DNA from: Alkalicoccus luteus
GTDB taxonomy: Bacteria; Bacillota; Bacilli; Bacillales; Salisediminibacteriaceae
Direction: 5' to 3' (one strand)
Assembly (NCBI GenBank): GCA_052061695.1
Contig: JBPZEY010000011.1
DNA: 64,000 bases
In this document: positions 43,879 to 53,456 of the stretch, in pieces
How the letters are laid out: every line of letters starts with the position of its first letter
How positions within the stretch are numbered: position 1 is the stretch's first letter
Made by a program: the position numbers and the translations under genes
Notes under the pieces: model-generated
What the model was told of the DNA's origin: nothing
What the model saw: the letters and a program-made list of their open reading frames with translations, nothing else
Database searches by the model: none

Positions 43879-45651
43879 TTGCTTCAAATGATACTTATAG
43901 CCGCTGCAGCGGCTTTAACGTTTTTACCGCTGCAGCGTACGTGGTGGCAGCGGACTGATTTCCGCCGCCTCCTGGCACCTCGCTACATACTCGGGCTTTT
44001 TTATGGTGCTTTTCTATTTTACGCTGGTCTTGCCGATCAAAGTGTAACACTTTTGATTGCAGCATACGTTCCGGTCGTAGCCGTCTGGCTGATTATCGAT
44101 AACGTCGTTGTCTATATGACGGTCCGCACGTTCCGTAAAAAAGAAGCATCTGCGGGGGCTGGAATTGGCATTCTGCTCCTAGTTGCAAGTATGGCATTTT
44201 TTATTTTCCAACCGCTGTTTCTTGCCGATGCGAAATACGATATAGCCGGCGGCGAAGAAGTAACAAGTGACGACCTGCCGCCTGTAAATGAAGAAAGTAT
44301 TCCAGTTGTTCCGAGAAGCTACGCGGAGTACCGGGCTGACATTATGATGGGTCAGCTTGAAAATCCTGCCTTCTTCACGCTCGGTTCTACTCGCATTCAG
44401 CGAGTGGACGATGCACTGTACTGGATTACGCCGATTGAATATGATGATTTCTTCCGCTGGGTTCGTGCGGACAACGTTCCGGGGTTCATTATGGTGAGTG
44501 CAGAAAATCCGCGGGAAGACCCGCAGCTGATCGAAACAGATATGCAGTATGTGCCATCAGCATTCTTTCATGAGAATCTGGAACGCCACGTAAGAATGGC
44601 CTATCCAGATGTCGTCATGCTTGATACAACATTTGAAGTCGACACTGATGGAAACCCTTATTATATTGTCAGCTATGGCCACTACACACAGTTTCGAAGG
44701 GTCGCTGACGTAGATGGGATTATCACCGTTGACCCCGCAGATGGATCGATGGAGAACTATGAAGCCGAAGACGCACCGGAGTGGGTAAACCGCGTTTATC
44801 CTCCGCATATAGCAGAAGAACGCAATGAGTGGTTTGGTATGTACAGCCGCGGCCTGATCAACCGCTATTTCGGCCGGGAAGGACTGATGCAGCCAACTAC
44901 CTGGTCCGCTGATGATACCGTAACGGGAATCGTGGATGATGACCTGCAGCTCAACTGGTTTACGGACCACATGCGGCTGACAGACGAAGGCGAGGAAGGC
45001 TCGAGGTCCATGGTAGGCTTCACCATGTTCGACGCACGAACCGGTGACCTCCGCTACTTCCGTGATGCAAGCGGCATGCTGAACGGACGTACGGCTATGG
45101 ACCTCGCCGAGCGGACGTTCCGTCGCGATGATTACGTAGCCGGGACTCCTTCGCTATATCCAATCTATGATCAGTACACGTGGGTTGTGCCGCTCATGGA
45201 TCGGAACGCCGTGCTTCGTGAAGTAATGCTCGTGCACGCAGGAGATGAAAATGTGTATGGCTACGGCAGCACGAAACGTGAAGCCTTCAATGCTTATCAA
45301 CTGGAGCTGTCGACTACTGTGGATGACGATGTTGTCCCTGGTGAATTGACCGATATGGCGGAAGAAGAAAAAACAATAGGCAGAGTCTATCACTGGGACC
45401 GAGAAGAAAATGTGACTGTGCGTATATGGTTTGAAGGGGAAGATCGGATCTTTACATTAAACGCCTCTTCGCATCCGACTGCCGTTTTCCTTGAACCAGG
45501 CGATGACATTACCATTCGGTACATGGACAGCGGAGAAGCAGTACAACCAATTGAAGAGATGGACTTTGATCTGATCCCTGTTGAAGATGAAGAAGCAGAT
45601 TTTCTCGAGGATATTGAATTAGATGAAGAAGATCCGGATAACGAGCAGTAA
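43879..45651 (+). CDS. Large membrane-anchored acidic protein, function unknown
   Basis: 590 residues with three or four N-terminal membrane helices (within about 1-110), then a long region predicted outside the membrane, and a very acidic tail (EDEEADFLEDIELDEEDPDNEQ-like). The soluble part has two similar-looking portions with YWITPIEYDDFFRW, YYIVSYGHYTQF and YPIYDQYTWVVPLMD, suggesting repeated beta-rich domains. The start is TTG 43879 with AAGGGGG 8 nt before it; ATG 43840 would begin before the ribosome site. I do not recognise the family. It is a single gene followed by repeat copy C. Confidence 0.75.
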   Translation: MLQMILIAAAAALTFLPLQRTWWQRTDFRRLLAPRYILGLFYGAFLFYAGLADQSVTLLIAAYVPVVAVWLIIDNVVVYMTVRTFRKKEASAGAGIGILLLVASMAFFIFQPLFLADAKYDIAGGEEVTSDDLPPVNEESIPVVPRSYAEYRADIMMGQLENPAFFTLGSTRIQRVDDALYWITPIEYDDFFRWVRADNVPGFIMVSAENPREDPQLIETDMQYVPSAFFHENLERHVRMAYPDVVMLDTTFEVDTDGNPYYIVSYGHYTQFRRVADVDGIITVDPADGSMENYEAEDAPEWVNRVYPPHIAEERNEWFGMYSRGLINRYFGREGLMQPTTWSADDTVTGIVDDDLQLNWFTDHMRLTDEGEEGSRSMVGFTMFDARTGDLRYFRDASGMLNGRTAMDLAERTFRRDDYVAGTPSLYPIYDQYTWVVPLMDRNAVLREVMLVHAGDENVYGYGSTKREAFNAYQLELSTTVDDDVVPGELTDMAEEEKTIGRVYHWDREENVTVRIWFEGEDRIFTLNASSHPTAVFLEPGDDITIRYMDSGEAVQPIEEMDFDLIPVEDEEADFLEDIELDEEDPDNEQ

Positions 45652-45754
45652 TCTTGGTGGAGCATATCGAATTCACTGACGCTCTGTCGCTGAGCGGTGG
45701 CGGACTGCAAGCGGGCAAATACGCATTCTACCCCCTTTATCTAATCAGCAAGCT

Positions 45755-45786
45755 GAAGCCGGCGGCCCATCAGGACCGTCGGCTTC
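45755..45786. terminator. Intrinsic terminator, left copy of a direct duplication
   Basis: GAAGCCGGCGG...CCGTCGGCTTC hairpin, 103 nt after the membrane protein stop. It is duplicated at 46412-46443. Confidence 0.78.
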
Positions 45787-46411
45787 CAGAGTGTCGATAA
45801 CGTATTTTTAAGTGAATAACCTTACACCTGCCTGTATCTGCGGACCCTCGCTTTCCGGAGGGAACTGGCTCAGCTAACCGCTTTCTCCTGCTGTCGAAAG
45901 CGCTGGATCTTCGCCTCGTTCTGATCCTCCAGGAGTCGAGGCCCTTCAATGTCGGCAGCTGGCAATGCGTTTCACGTGCCTGAGACTGCACGATCGGCTT
46001 CTGTACAGATAGAACCTTCCCGATTTGACGTTTCGATGTTGAATCGGCGTTTCCGTACTTTCTAGAATTCATGATAAACGTAAAAAGCAGTCGCGTCTGC
46101 CTGTCGTGACGTTGTTCTCCAACAAGCAGAGCCGTTTTCCCGATGTGTCCGGCGGAGGCGCAACAAGCAGTCTGAAGATGCCGTGCCGTTCAGATCTGCG
46201 AACGGCATCCACGCACGACCGAAGCCGGACTGGCTTTTGGAGGCTTCTTGTGAGAAACCTGTGTCCGAGTGAAGCCGCGCCACCCTTCCCTTCATACAGG
46301 GGTCAACCCTGAGAAATGGCTGAAGGCCAGCCCACTGCAGGCTAGGTAAGCAGAGGAGAAATACAATCAAGCGAATAAACATGTAAGTTGAAAGACTTTT
46401 TCAAAAGCTTG
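45787..46411 (+). mobile_element. Terminator-associated MITE-like element, copy C (full length)
   Basis: 625 bp. The left end CAGAGTGTCGATAACGTA and right end GACTTTTTCAAAAGCTTG are more diverged than in copies B and D, so this copy is probably older. The inner hairpin GCCGTTC...GAACGGC is at about 46186-46207. Direct terminator copies of 32 bp abut both ends. It lies between the convergent membrane protein and SNF2 genes. Confidence 0.85.
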
Positions 46412-46443
46412 GAAGCCGGCGGCCCATCAGGACCCTCGGCTTC
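46412..46443. terminator. Intrinsic terminator, right copy of the duplication
   Basis: GAAGCCGGCGGCCCATCAGG... hairpin with one base different from the left copy (CCCTCGG for CCGTCGG). It lies 33 nt beyond the SNF2 gene's stop. Confidence 0.78.
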
Positions 46444-46476
46444 TTCTGTCTGATTCAACCGACCTTCTGTAACGAA

Positions 46477-49400
46477 TCAGCTGTCCATCTCGAGCAGCTC
46501 TTCTATTTCTTCTCGGCCGAGCGTTTTCAGCATGGTCTCACCCGGTTGGACGACACGGTCCAGCAAGTCTCTCTTCCGTGCCTGCATTTCGTGAATTTTT
46601 TCTTCGATCGTGCCTGCAGCGATCATCTTCGTTACTTGCACGACCTTTTTTTGGCCAAATCGGTACACGCGGTCTGCTGCCTGGTCTTCTACAGCCGGAT
46701 TCCACCACGAGTCAAATAGAATAACCGTGTCGCCGCCAGTGAGATTCAAGCCGGTTCCACCTGCTTTTAACGAGACGAGAAACAGGTCATGTTCTCCGCT
46801 GTTAAACCGCTCTGCCATCTGAACGCGCTCTTCGCCAGGCGTCTTTCCGTCCAAATAAAAATAATCGGCACCTCTTTTGTCAAAGCGCTCCTTCATCAAA
46901 GCGAGCATCGTCGTAAACTGACTGAAAATCACGATCCTTCTGCCGTTTACAAGTGCCTCCTCCGTATATTCCATCAGACGCTCCAGCTTCTCCGAGCCTC
47001 CTTCGTAATCCTCCATAAACATACCCGGATGCGAACAGATCTGTCTTAATCTTGTCAGGCCGGCAAGGATTTGCATGCTTTTTTCCTTCCAGCTGTCCGT
47101 CAGTCTCGCTTCAGAAGCTTCTTTTCTTAAAAGCTGCAGCTGCGTCGAGTACAATGTTCGCTGCGCCTGTGTGAGTTCTGTATATTCCACACTTTCCAGC
47201 TTTTCAGGCAGCTCCCGCAGCACATCTCTTTTTCTCCTTCTTAAAATAAACGGACGGATTCTTGCGGCAACCGCTGACTCTTCCAGTGATTGAAACGCCT
47301 CTTTTCCAGGAAACAAGCCCGGGAGCACAATTTGGAAAATGGAGTATAGCTCTTCCAATGCGTTTTCGATCGGTGTCCCGCTCAGCGCAAAGGCCGTCTT
47401 GCAGTGCAGATCGCGCACTGCTTTTGCAGTTTTTGTGCCCGCATTTTTGACGTTTTGAGCCTCATCTAAAATCAAGACATCAAAATGACGTTCGCAAAAC
47501 ATCGAATGGTCGCGCCGAATCACTGGATACGAACTGATCAGCACATCCCGATCAGCATATTGTGTGAACTGCGCTTCACGCTCGGATTTTGCACCGCCTA
47601 TAATACCTGCCGTCAAATGCGGTGCAAAGCGTTCAAGCTCTTTCTTCCAATTATACGTGACACTCGACGGGCAAAGAATCAACGCTTGCTTCAACGGTCC
47701 CCGTTCTTTTCTTCCAGCTAAAAAGGCGATCGTCTGCAGTGTTTTTCCGAGCCCCATATCATCGGCGAGAACGCCTCCAAACCCGTAGTAATCCAGCGAT
47801 GTCATCCACTGATAACCAGTTTTTTGATAGTCCCGCATATCCGCCAGAAGCTGCTCCGGCTCCTTAAAATCGATATCCGACGGATCCAGCAGCCGCTGGA
47901 TCAGCTTTTGAAACGAGTCTGTACGGGCAGACAGAATACGCGCTTCCTCTAAATGAAAGGCCTCTTTAAGCGGCATTGTCATTGACGCAGAGGGCTTTCC
48001 TCCGACCGCCGTCCGATAGCGCTCCATCAGCTCGCGCACCGCATCAAAGCTGACGTCATGCAGCGGGATATACGTGCCGTCCTGGCGTTCATAATAGCGG
48101 CGCCCTTCCATCACTGCTTCGACAATGGCATCAAGCTCATCCTGCGGTACAGCTTCAGTGGAGATATGCACACTGAGCTCGCCGGTCCCCTCATCGACTT
48201 CAGCAGTTACTTCCGGCGCTTCTTCCGGCAAATAAATTAGATCACGGAGCGATGCAGGGAGATACACTTCAAATTCCTCGGAGAGAACGGGAAGCCAGCT
48301 GCTTAAAAAATACAGCAGATCAGGAAAATGGTCGATAAACAGCTCGGTCCCGTTATACTTCAGCGGCGCTTCCTCAATGAGAGCCATAAGCTGGTATTCC
48401 TTTTTCATGTCTCTGACGATAATACGCTCTCCGCGGCTTTCGTTCTCACGAAATGGATTGATCTCCTCATGGCCGTATTGAAAGATCACTTGCGCTGTCA
48501 GCCTGCTGGCTGCGTAATCAAGCAGCAGCCGGGCTTTTAACGGAATCATATCAATTTTATGATCCAAAGCCTCCGCTGTTTGTACTGTTCCCACCGCCTT
48601 GAGCTGAGGCAGCAGGACAGACGCAAGCGGTTCAAGATAGGTACTGCTGAACGTAATGATCGGCTGATCTGCAAGCGACAGCTGAAAATACAGTTTTTCG
48701 ATCACGCTTCGCTGCTCCTCCGGAATCCACAAAAATCGGTTTTTGTAATAGCAGACAGGATAGCTGCTCCCAAAATACTGCAGCTGGTGACCATTTTTCC
48801 AATGAAGTGTATAGGCACCCTCCTGCACTTCCTCCGCTTCAAATCGGAACGGCTTCTCCATGTCCTCCAGCCGAAAAGGCTGTTTCTGTCCTTCTGCCGC
48901 TAAAACAACGACGTTTCGGCCCTTTAATAAACGTAAAAAAGAAGCGGCAAACGGAGCAGGAATATCAAAGCTCCTCATGTCTCCTTCTTTTCTGACCGCA
49001 TACCGGTCCTCATACATTTGCTGCACATTCACAAGAACTGATGCTTCTCGAAGAACGTCAAGATCATCTTCATCTACTGCGTGTTCTTCCGGATAAAACG
49101 AAAATTTCTCTGTGAACCGATAAGCTTCTCCAGCCTGAACAGCATGGAGAAAGTCGGGCAGGCTGCGTACGATATACAATCGTTCAGTTCCGGCCTTGAG
49201 CTCCAGCTCGATGCTCCCAGGCGCTTCCTCATAGAACGATGGATACAGCTTCAACTCAAATTGGATCTGCAGCTTCGTTCTCTCAAACCGATCTACAGAC
49301 GCAGCTGGTGGAACGAACAGGGATTCAAATTCTGCTAGCAGCGCGGCAGTTTCCCGATCCTGCCAGCTGCTGACGGCCTGCGGCTCAGGAGCTGTAAAAG

Positions 49401-49716
49401 ACGGATCCCGTTCTGCAAGCCATGCGTGAATTCGGTTTTCGCCCATATACAGCAGGGCAGCCAATATGTGCACACAAACACCGGATCTGTCACAGCTGCA
49501 TGCTGTCTGCTTGATTTCCATCATCGAATCCGGATATATATCGACGGCAAACCGCTGCCTGTAGCGCTCTACATAAATCCTGAACCGTTTTTTCTCCTGG
49601 TCCCAGAGCATTTCTTTTACGCTTTCTTCCTGATGATAGACTTGCGCGATTTTTAGTTGCTCAGGCGCCTGCACCTCATGCTGCAGCGCGTCCGCTGTTA
49701 ATTCCGTTAAACGCAA
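46477..49716 (-). CDS. ywqA: SNF2-family helicase with SWIM zinc finger
   Basis: 1079-residue DNA-dependent ATPase. The N-terminal SWIM motif has C73, C75, C81 and H83. The RecA-like ATPase begins near residue 640 with DDMGLGKTLQT (Walker A) and DEAQNVKN (Walker B). The second lobe has SLKAGGTGLNLT and DRVYRFGQ. Members act in DNA repair or chromosome remodelling; B. subtilis YwqA is the closest I recall. It uses TTG 49716 after AGGAGG. It is a single gene between repeat copies C and D. Confidence 0.87.
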   Translation of the reverse strand: MRLTELTADALQHEVQAPEQLKIAQVYHQEESVKEMLWDQEKKRFRIYVERYRQRFAVDIYPDSMMEIKQTACSCDRSGVCVHILAALLYMGENRIHAWLAERDPSFTAPEPQAVSSWQDRETAALLAEFESLFVPPAASVDRFERTKLQIQFELKLYPSFYEEAPGSIELELKAGTERLYIVRSLPDFLHAVQAGEAYRFTEKFSFYPEEHAVDEDDLDVLREASVLVNVQQMYEDRYAVRKEGDMRSFDIPAPFAASFLRLLKGRNVVVLAAEGQKQPFRLEDMEKPFRFEAEEVQEGAYTLHWKNGHQLQYFGSSYPVCYYKNRFLWIPEEQRSVIEKLYFQLSLADQPIITFSSTYLEPLASVLLPQLKAVGTVQTAEALDHKIDMIPLKARLLLDYAASRLTAQVIFQYGHEEINPFRENESRGERIIVRDMKKEYQLMALIEEAPLKYNGTELFIDHFPDLLYFLSSWLPVLSEEFEVYLPASLRDLIYLPEEAPEVTAEVDEGTGELSVHISTEAVPQDELDAIVEAVMEGRRYYERQDGTYIPLHDVSFDAVRELMERYRTAVGGKPSASMTMPLKEAFHLEEARILSARTDSFQKLIQRLLDPSDIDFKEPEQLLADMRDYQKTGYQWMTSLDYYGFGGVLADDMGLGKTLQTIAFLAGRKERGPLKQALILCPSSVTYNWKKELERFAPHLTAGIIGGAKSEREAQFTQYADRDVLISSYPVIRRDHSMFCERHFDVLILDEAQNVKNAGTKTAKAVRDLHCKTAFALSGTPIENALEELYSIFQIVLPGLFPGKEAFQSLEESAVAARIRPFILRRRKRDVLRELPEKLESVEYTELTQAQRTLYSTQLQLLRKEASEARLTDSWKEKSMQILAGLTRLRQICSHPGMFMEDYEGGSEKLERLMEYTEEALVNGRRIVIFSQFTTMLALMKERFDKRGADYFYLDGKTPGEERVQMAERFNSGEHDLFLVSLKAGGTGLNLTGGDTVILFDSWWNPAVEDQAADRVYRFGQKKVVQVTKMIAAGTIEEKIHEMQARKRDLLDRVVQPGETMLKTLGREEIEELLEMDS

Positions 49717-49945
49717 TTCCGTTCCTCCTCCTTGTACAGAGCGCCCTGTACTCAGCCGATACGGACCGAGCTAAACACTACCCTTCATCATATCAAAAAA
49801 ACGCAGAGCCGGAAAATATGTGAGCAGGTAAAGCGCTCTGCCTGCAGAGGAGTACGCTTTTCAGCTTTGATCAGCAATACCCCGAATCAGTCGACGTGCA
49901 CCGTCCTGCTGCAAAAGACGTTTTGTTATTTACCGCCACGACAAA
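49717..49945. other. Upstream region of the SNF2 gene
   Basis: 229 nt containing the SNF2 promoter. No small gene or clear -10/-35 pair was found. The displaced terminator copy begins at 49946. Confidence 0.45.
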
Positions 49946-49973
49946 AGAAGAACCCTCCAGAGAGGGTTCTTCG
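49946..49973. terminator. Intrinsic terminator, left copy of a direct duplication
   Basis: AGAAGAACCCTC-CAGA-GAGGGTTCTTCG, 28 bp. It is identical to 50591-50618. It now lies upstream of the SNF2 gene, where no transcript is expected to end. Confidence 0.85.
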
Positions 49974-50590
49974 CAGAGTGTTGATAACGTCATTTCATGT
50001 GAATGACCTTGCATTTGCCTGCATCTGCGGACACTCGCTTTCCGGAGGGAACGGCCTCAGCTAACCGCTTCTTCCTTTCGTCCGCCGGATCTTCGCCTCG
50101 TTCTGATCCTCCCGGAGTCGAGTTTCCTCCGATTTAGCAGCTGGCTGTCGGTTGAAACCCTGGTGATGATTCACACGAGCTTGTTCCATCTAGAGGGAAC
50201 CTTTCGTTAGGCAGCGCTTCGATGTCGAATCGGGATGAACGTCAACGTATCCACCCAAAAAAGCCGCAGCGTCCAGCGATTGGAACGTTTTTCTCCATCA
50301 AACAAATTCATTTCCCCTTTATGTCCGGCGTGCCCGTGGAAGCCGCGCAGCCTGAAGATGCCGTGCCGTTCAGATCTGCAAACGGCATCCACGCACGAGC
50401 GGAGCCGGACTGGGTCTTGAAGGCTTCTTGTATGAAGCCTGTGTCCGAGTGAAGCCGCGCCATCCTTCCCTTCATACAAGGATCATCCTGAGAAATAGCT
50501 GAAAGCAAGCCCACGGCAGGCTCGGTAAACAGAGGGAAAAGTCAATCAATCGAATAAACATGTAAACAAATTGACTTTATCAACGGCCTG
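49974..50590 (+). mobile_element. Terminator-associated MITE-like element, copy D (full length)
   Basis: 617 bp. The ends are CAGAGTGTTGATAACGTC and GACTTTATCAACGGCCTG. Perfect 28-bp direct repeats of a terminator flank it, suggesting the youngest insertion here. The block 50101-50297 is identical to one in copy B; the inner GCCGTTC...GAACGGC hairpin is at about 50363-50386. It is the only copy not between convergent genes: the target was the terminator of the minus-strand flavin reductase gene. Confidence 0.88.
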
Positions 50591-50618
50591 AGAAGAACCC
50601 TCCAGAGAGGGTTCTTCG
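50591..50618. terminator. Intrinsic terminator, right copy of the duplication
   Basis: AGAAGAACCCTC-CAGA-GAGGGTTCTTCG, 33 nt beyond the stop of the flavin reductase gene, its likely original place. Confidence 0.85.
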
Positions 50619-50650
50619 ATGCGGGTGCCTTCTAGCTCCAAGCAGTCCAG

Positions 50651-51265
50651 TTACTTTCGGGAATCCGGCCGCTCCAGTTCAAATATCGTGCCGAGACCGG
50701 CATACTGCTTGCCGCCAAGGCGTGAAACAGGCTTCCACTTATCCGAGCGGACGCGTCCATTATCCAGCAGCTTGTCTTCGATTTCATAGTGCACGATGCG
50801 GCCGAGAATAAGGTCTGTTGCCGATTCTTCCCCTTCAATGATAAGGTGACGTTCGAGACGGCATTCCAGCCTTATCGGGGATTCCTTTAACGACGGTACA
50901 GCGACAACATGGCTGGGATCCGGTGTCATTCCAGCCCGAACGACTTCACTCTCGTCCGGCTTCAGCGACGCAGACGCCTCGTTCGCCTGTTCTACGTTTT
51001 TTTCCGTGACAACGTGCACAACGAATTCGTTTAACTTGAGAATATTGCGGCATGTATCCTTTTGCTGGCCTTCTTTGCGGCCGATTGCGATCGAAATCAG
51101 CGGCGGATCGGCGGATACGATGTTGAAATAGCTGAACGGCGCTGCATTCAGAACACCTGCTTCCGACAATGAAGTCACGAGTGCTATTGGACGGGGAGTC
51201 ACAAGGGACGTAAGCAGCCGGTAATTTTCTTTTTTTCCAAGCTCCTCCGGATTCAGCCCTTTCAT
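50651..51265 (-). CDS. Flavin reductase family protein (FMN-binding split barrel)
   Basis: 204-residue protein of the flavin reductase-like FMN-binding group. LVTPRPIALVTSLSEAGVLNAAPFSYFNIVSADPPLISIAIG is the hallmark N-terminal block. It reduces or holds FMN, often supplying a monooxygenase. Its ATG overlaps the stop of the upstream hydrolase gene by 4 nt, so the two are co-translated. The partner substrate is unknown. Confidence 0.85.
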   Translation of the reverse strand: MKGLNPEELGKKENYRLLTSLVTPRPIALVTSLSEAGVLNAAPFSYFNIVSADPPLISIAIGRKEGQQKDTCRNILKLNEFVVHVVTEKNVEQANEASASLKPDESEVVRAGMTPDPSHVVAVPSLKESPIRLECRLERHLIIEGEESATDLILGRIVHYEIEDKLLDNGRVRSDKWKPVSRLGGKQYAGLGTIFELERPDSRK

Positions 51266-51879
51266 GAGCTGCTATCCGCATGTTCTTTATAAAACGAAGC
51301 AGCCTGCTCGACTTCATCCCGAGTCAGCTGATGCCCCATCTGTGCCCAGTACAATTTGATTGCTGCTCCTTTATCCTTCAAATGGCCGTAGAGTTCTTCT
51401 GTTTCCTCCGGCGGACAGATTGGATCGTTTGAACCTGCACCGATAAACACCGGCAGTCCGCTCATATCCGGGAGATTAAGATCTCGTATCGGAACCATCG
51501 GATGAAATAGAAAAGCAGATTGAAACGGCCGCTCATAGTGATACAGCAGACTGGCGGCTATATTTGCTCCATTCGAATACCCAACTGCTGTCACGTGCTC
51601 CCGCTCAAATCCATATTCAGCGGCCGCTTCATCAATAAAATCGTGCAGCTCTTTTGTACGGAATTTTAAATCTTCTTCATCAAAAACCCCTTCGCGAAGT
51701 CTTCTAAAAAACCGGTTCATCCCGTTCTCATCTACATTTCCGCGAACTCCCAGTACAGCCGCATTGGGATCTATCATATCAGCAAGCGGCAGCAAATCTT
51801 CCTCATTCCCTCCCGTGCCGTGCAGCAGGAGGAGGGTTTTCTTGCTTCCGGATTTTGATTCTTTAAATACGTGCTTCAT
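51262..51879 (-). CDS. Alpha/beta hydrolase, phospholipase/carboxylesterase type (MhqD-like)
   Basis: 205-residue hydrolase. The oxyanion segment LLLLHGTGGNEEDLLPLA is at 16-33, the nucleophile S102 is in GYSNGAN, an aspartate follows in GAGSNDPICP, and a histidine in MGHQLT completes the triad. It resembles B. subtilis MhqD, linked to hydroquinone and diamide stress. It overlaps the flavin reductase gene by 4 nt. A joint role in handling quinones or aromatic compounds is an inference. Confidence 0.82.
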   Translation of the reverse strand: MKHVFKESKSGSKKTLLLLHGTGGNEEDLLPLADMIDPNAAVLGVRGNVDENGMNRFFRRLREGVFDEEDLKFRTKELHDFIDEAAAEYGFEREHVTAVGYSNGANIAASLLYHYERPFQSAFLFHPMVPIRDLNLPDMSGLPVFIGAGSNDPICPPEETEELYGHLKDKGAAIKLYWAQMGHQLTRDEVEQAASFYKEHADSSS

Positions 51880-52063
51880 TTGTTTTCACACCTTCCACTT
51901 TAAAAAAGTAAGCAATATAAAAAGTATACTGTTTTCATTCCCCATAATGCAACCTGTTAACCGTTTTAACTCAATGAAAGCAGGATAGTATAAATTGTGC
52001 CATTATTCAGATAAAATAAGATCAGCTGCCTGGCAGCAGATCTTGCATGAGAGGATGATAAAG

Positions 52064-53380
52064 TTGAAGAAAGCTGTGGAATCTGTACTGGTAAACGAAT
52101 TTGTCGATGGCATCCTTGATCCTTCCCGGGAAATGATCGGTCCTGTAAAGGACGGCGGGCATATTATTGCCAATACGTCTCCCGGCTGCTGGGGTCCGAT
52201 GATCACTCCCAGCCTGAAGGGCGGTCATGAAGTAACAAAACCGGTTTATGTGGAAGGAGCAGAACCAGGCGATACGATTGTGATCTCCATTAAGTCTATT
52301 CGCGTCACATCGATTGCGACAGCTTCCGGAAATGACAAACCTGTAGAGGGACGTTTTCTGGGGGACCCTTTTGTCGCAGTTCAATGTCCGGACTGCGGGC
52401 TGATGCACCCGGAAACAGAACTGAAAGGTACCGGTCAGACAGCAGTTCGCTGCAAAGCATGCGGAGCAGACGTCACTCCTTTCCAGTTTACTAATGCATA
52501 TACGATGACATTTGATGACAAAAAATCAATCGGACTCACGCTTGATCAGGAAGGAGCTCAGGAAGTTGCTGAAAATGGCAAGCATTTTATGGCAACGCCG
52601 GAAAACTCGATCCAAAATCCGATTGTGGCCTTCGGCCCTCATGACATTCAAGGTCTTGCTGCTCGCGTCCGCCCATTTCTCGGCCAGCTTGGCACCACCC
52701 CTTCGATCCCATTTCCTGACTCTCACAATGCCGGTGATTTTGGGTCCTTTCTCGTAGGTGCTCCTCATGAGTTTGCGCTTACCGAAGAGGAGCTGGACCA
52801 TCGCACAGACGGGCATATGGATATCAGCCGCGCCCGGGAAGGCGCTGTCGTGCTCGCTCCTGTCAAGGTGCCGGGCGGCGGTGTTTATCTTGGCGATATG
52901 CACGCTATGCAGGGAGATGGAGAAATCGCCGGTCATACGACGGACGTCTCAGGAATTGTTACGCTTCAAGTGCGTGTTATAAAAGGGCTCAAGCTGGAAG
53001 GTCCAATTCTTTTGCCGGTCTATGAAGACCTTCCTTACCTCGCCAAACCGTTTACAGAAGCTGAACGCGAAGATGTGATCCGCCTTGCCTCCTGCTGGAA
53101 AATGACGGACAAACTTGAATCCTCCCTGCCCCTTTCATTTGTCGGCACAGGTCCTGATTTAAATCAGGCTACCGCCAACGGCATGGAACGTGCTGCTTCT
53201 TTGCTCGGTATAACGGTTCCTGAAGTCATGAACCGGACGACTGTTACCGGATCCATTGAAATAGGCCGGCATCCGGGTGTTGTGACCATTACGTTTCTCG
53301 TCCCAATTCCGCTGCTTGAAAAAGTAAAGCTCGATTATACGGCAATCGAACAGTACGGCCCTCCCGCCGGAAACAGCTGA
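52064..53380 (+). CDS. Acetamidase/formamidase family protein with zinc-ribbon insertion
   Basis: 438-residue amidase-fold protein (FmdA/AmdA family), which releases ammonia from small amides. The family blocks HDIQGLAARVRPFLGQLG-like PHDIQGLAARVRPFLGQL and GGVYLGDMHAMQGDGEIAGHTTDVSG are intact. An insertion at about 105-135 carries C108, C111, C130 and C133 as two CxxC pairs, a zinc-ribbon pattern not in the classic enzymes as I recall. The start is probably TTG 52064 (GAGAGG 9 nt before); ATG 52055 sits on the ribosome site. Confidence 0.82.
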   Translation: MKKAVESVLVNEFVDGILDPSREMIGPVKDGGHIIANTSPGCWGPMITPSLKGGHEVTKPVYVEGAEPGDTIVISIKSIRVTSIATASGNDKPVEGRFLGDPFVAVQCPDCGLMHPETELKGTGQTAVRCKACGADVTPFQFTNAYTMTFDDKKSIGLTLDQEGAQEVAENGKHFMATPENSIQNPIVAFGPHDIQGLAARVRPFLGQLGTTPSIPFPDSHNAGDFGSFLVGAPHEFALTEEELDHRTDGHMDISRAREGAVVLAPVKVPGGGVYLGDMHAMQGDGEIAGHTTDVSGIVTLQVRVIKGLKLEGPILLPVYEDLPYLAKPFTEAEREDVIRLASCWKMTDKLESSLPLSFVGTGPDLNQATANGMERAASLLGITVPEVMNRTTVTGSIEIGRHPGVVTITFLVPIPLLEKVKLDYTAIEQYGPPAGNS

Positions 53381-53456
53381 CTTTCGCTTCATTGCCTGCG
53401 CCTGTTAAATGCGGTACACTTTCATACAGATTATGAAAAAGGTTGGGTGTCCCCTT

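Noticed and set aside
45770..46382. Open frames inside the repeat copies (for example 45770-46072 and 46062-46382, minus strand)
   Set aside because: They lack ribosome sites, differ in frame between copies and are broken by indels between copies, so they are not genes of the element.
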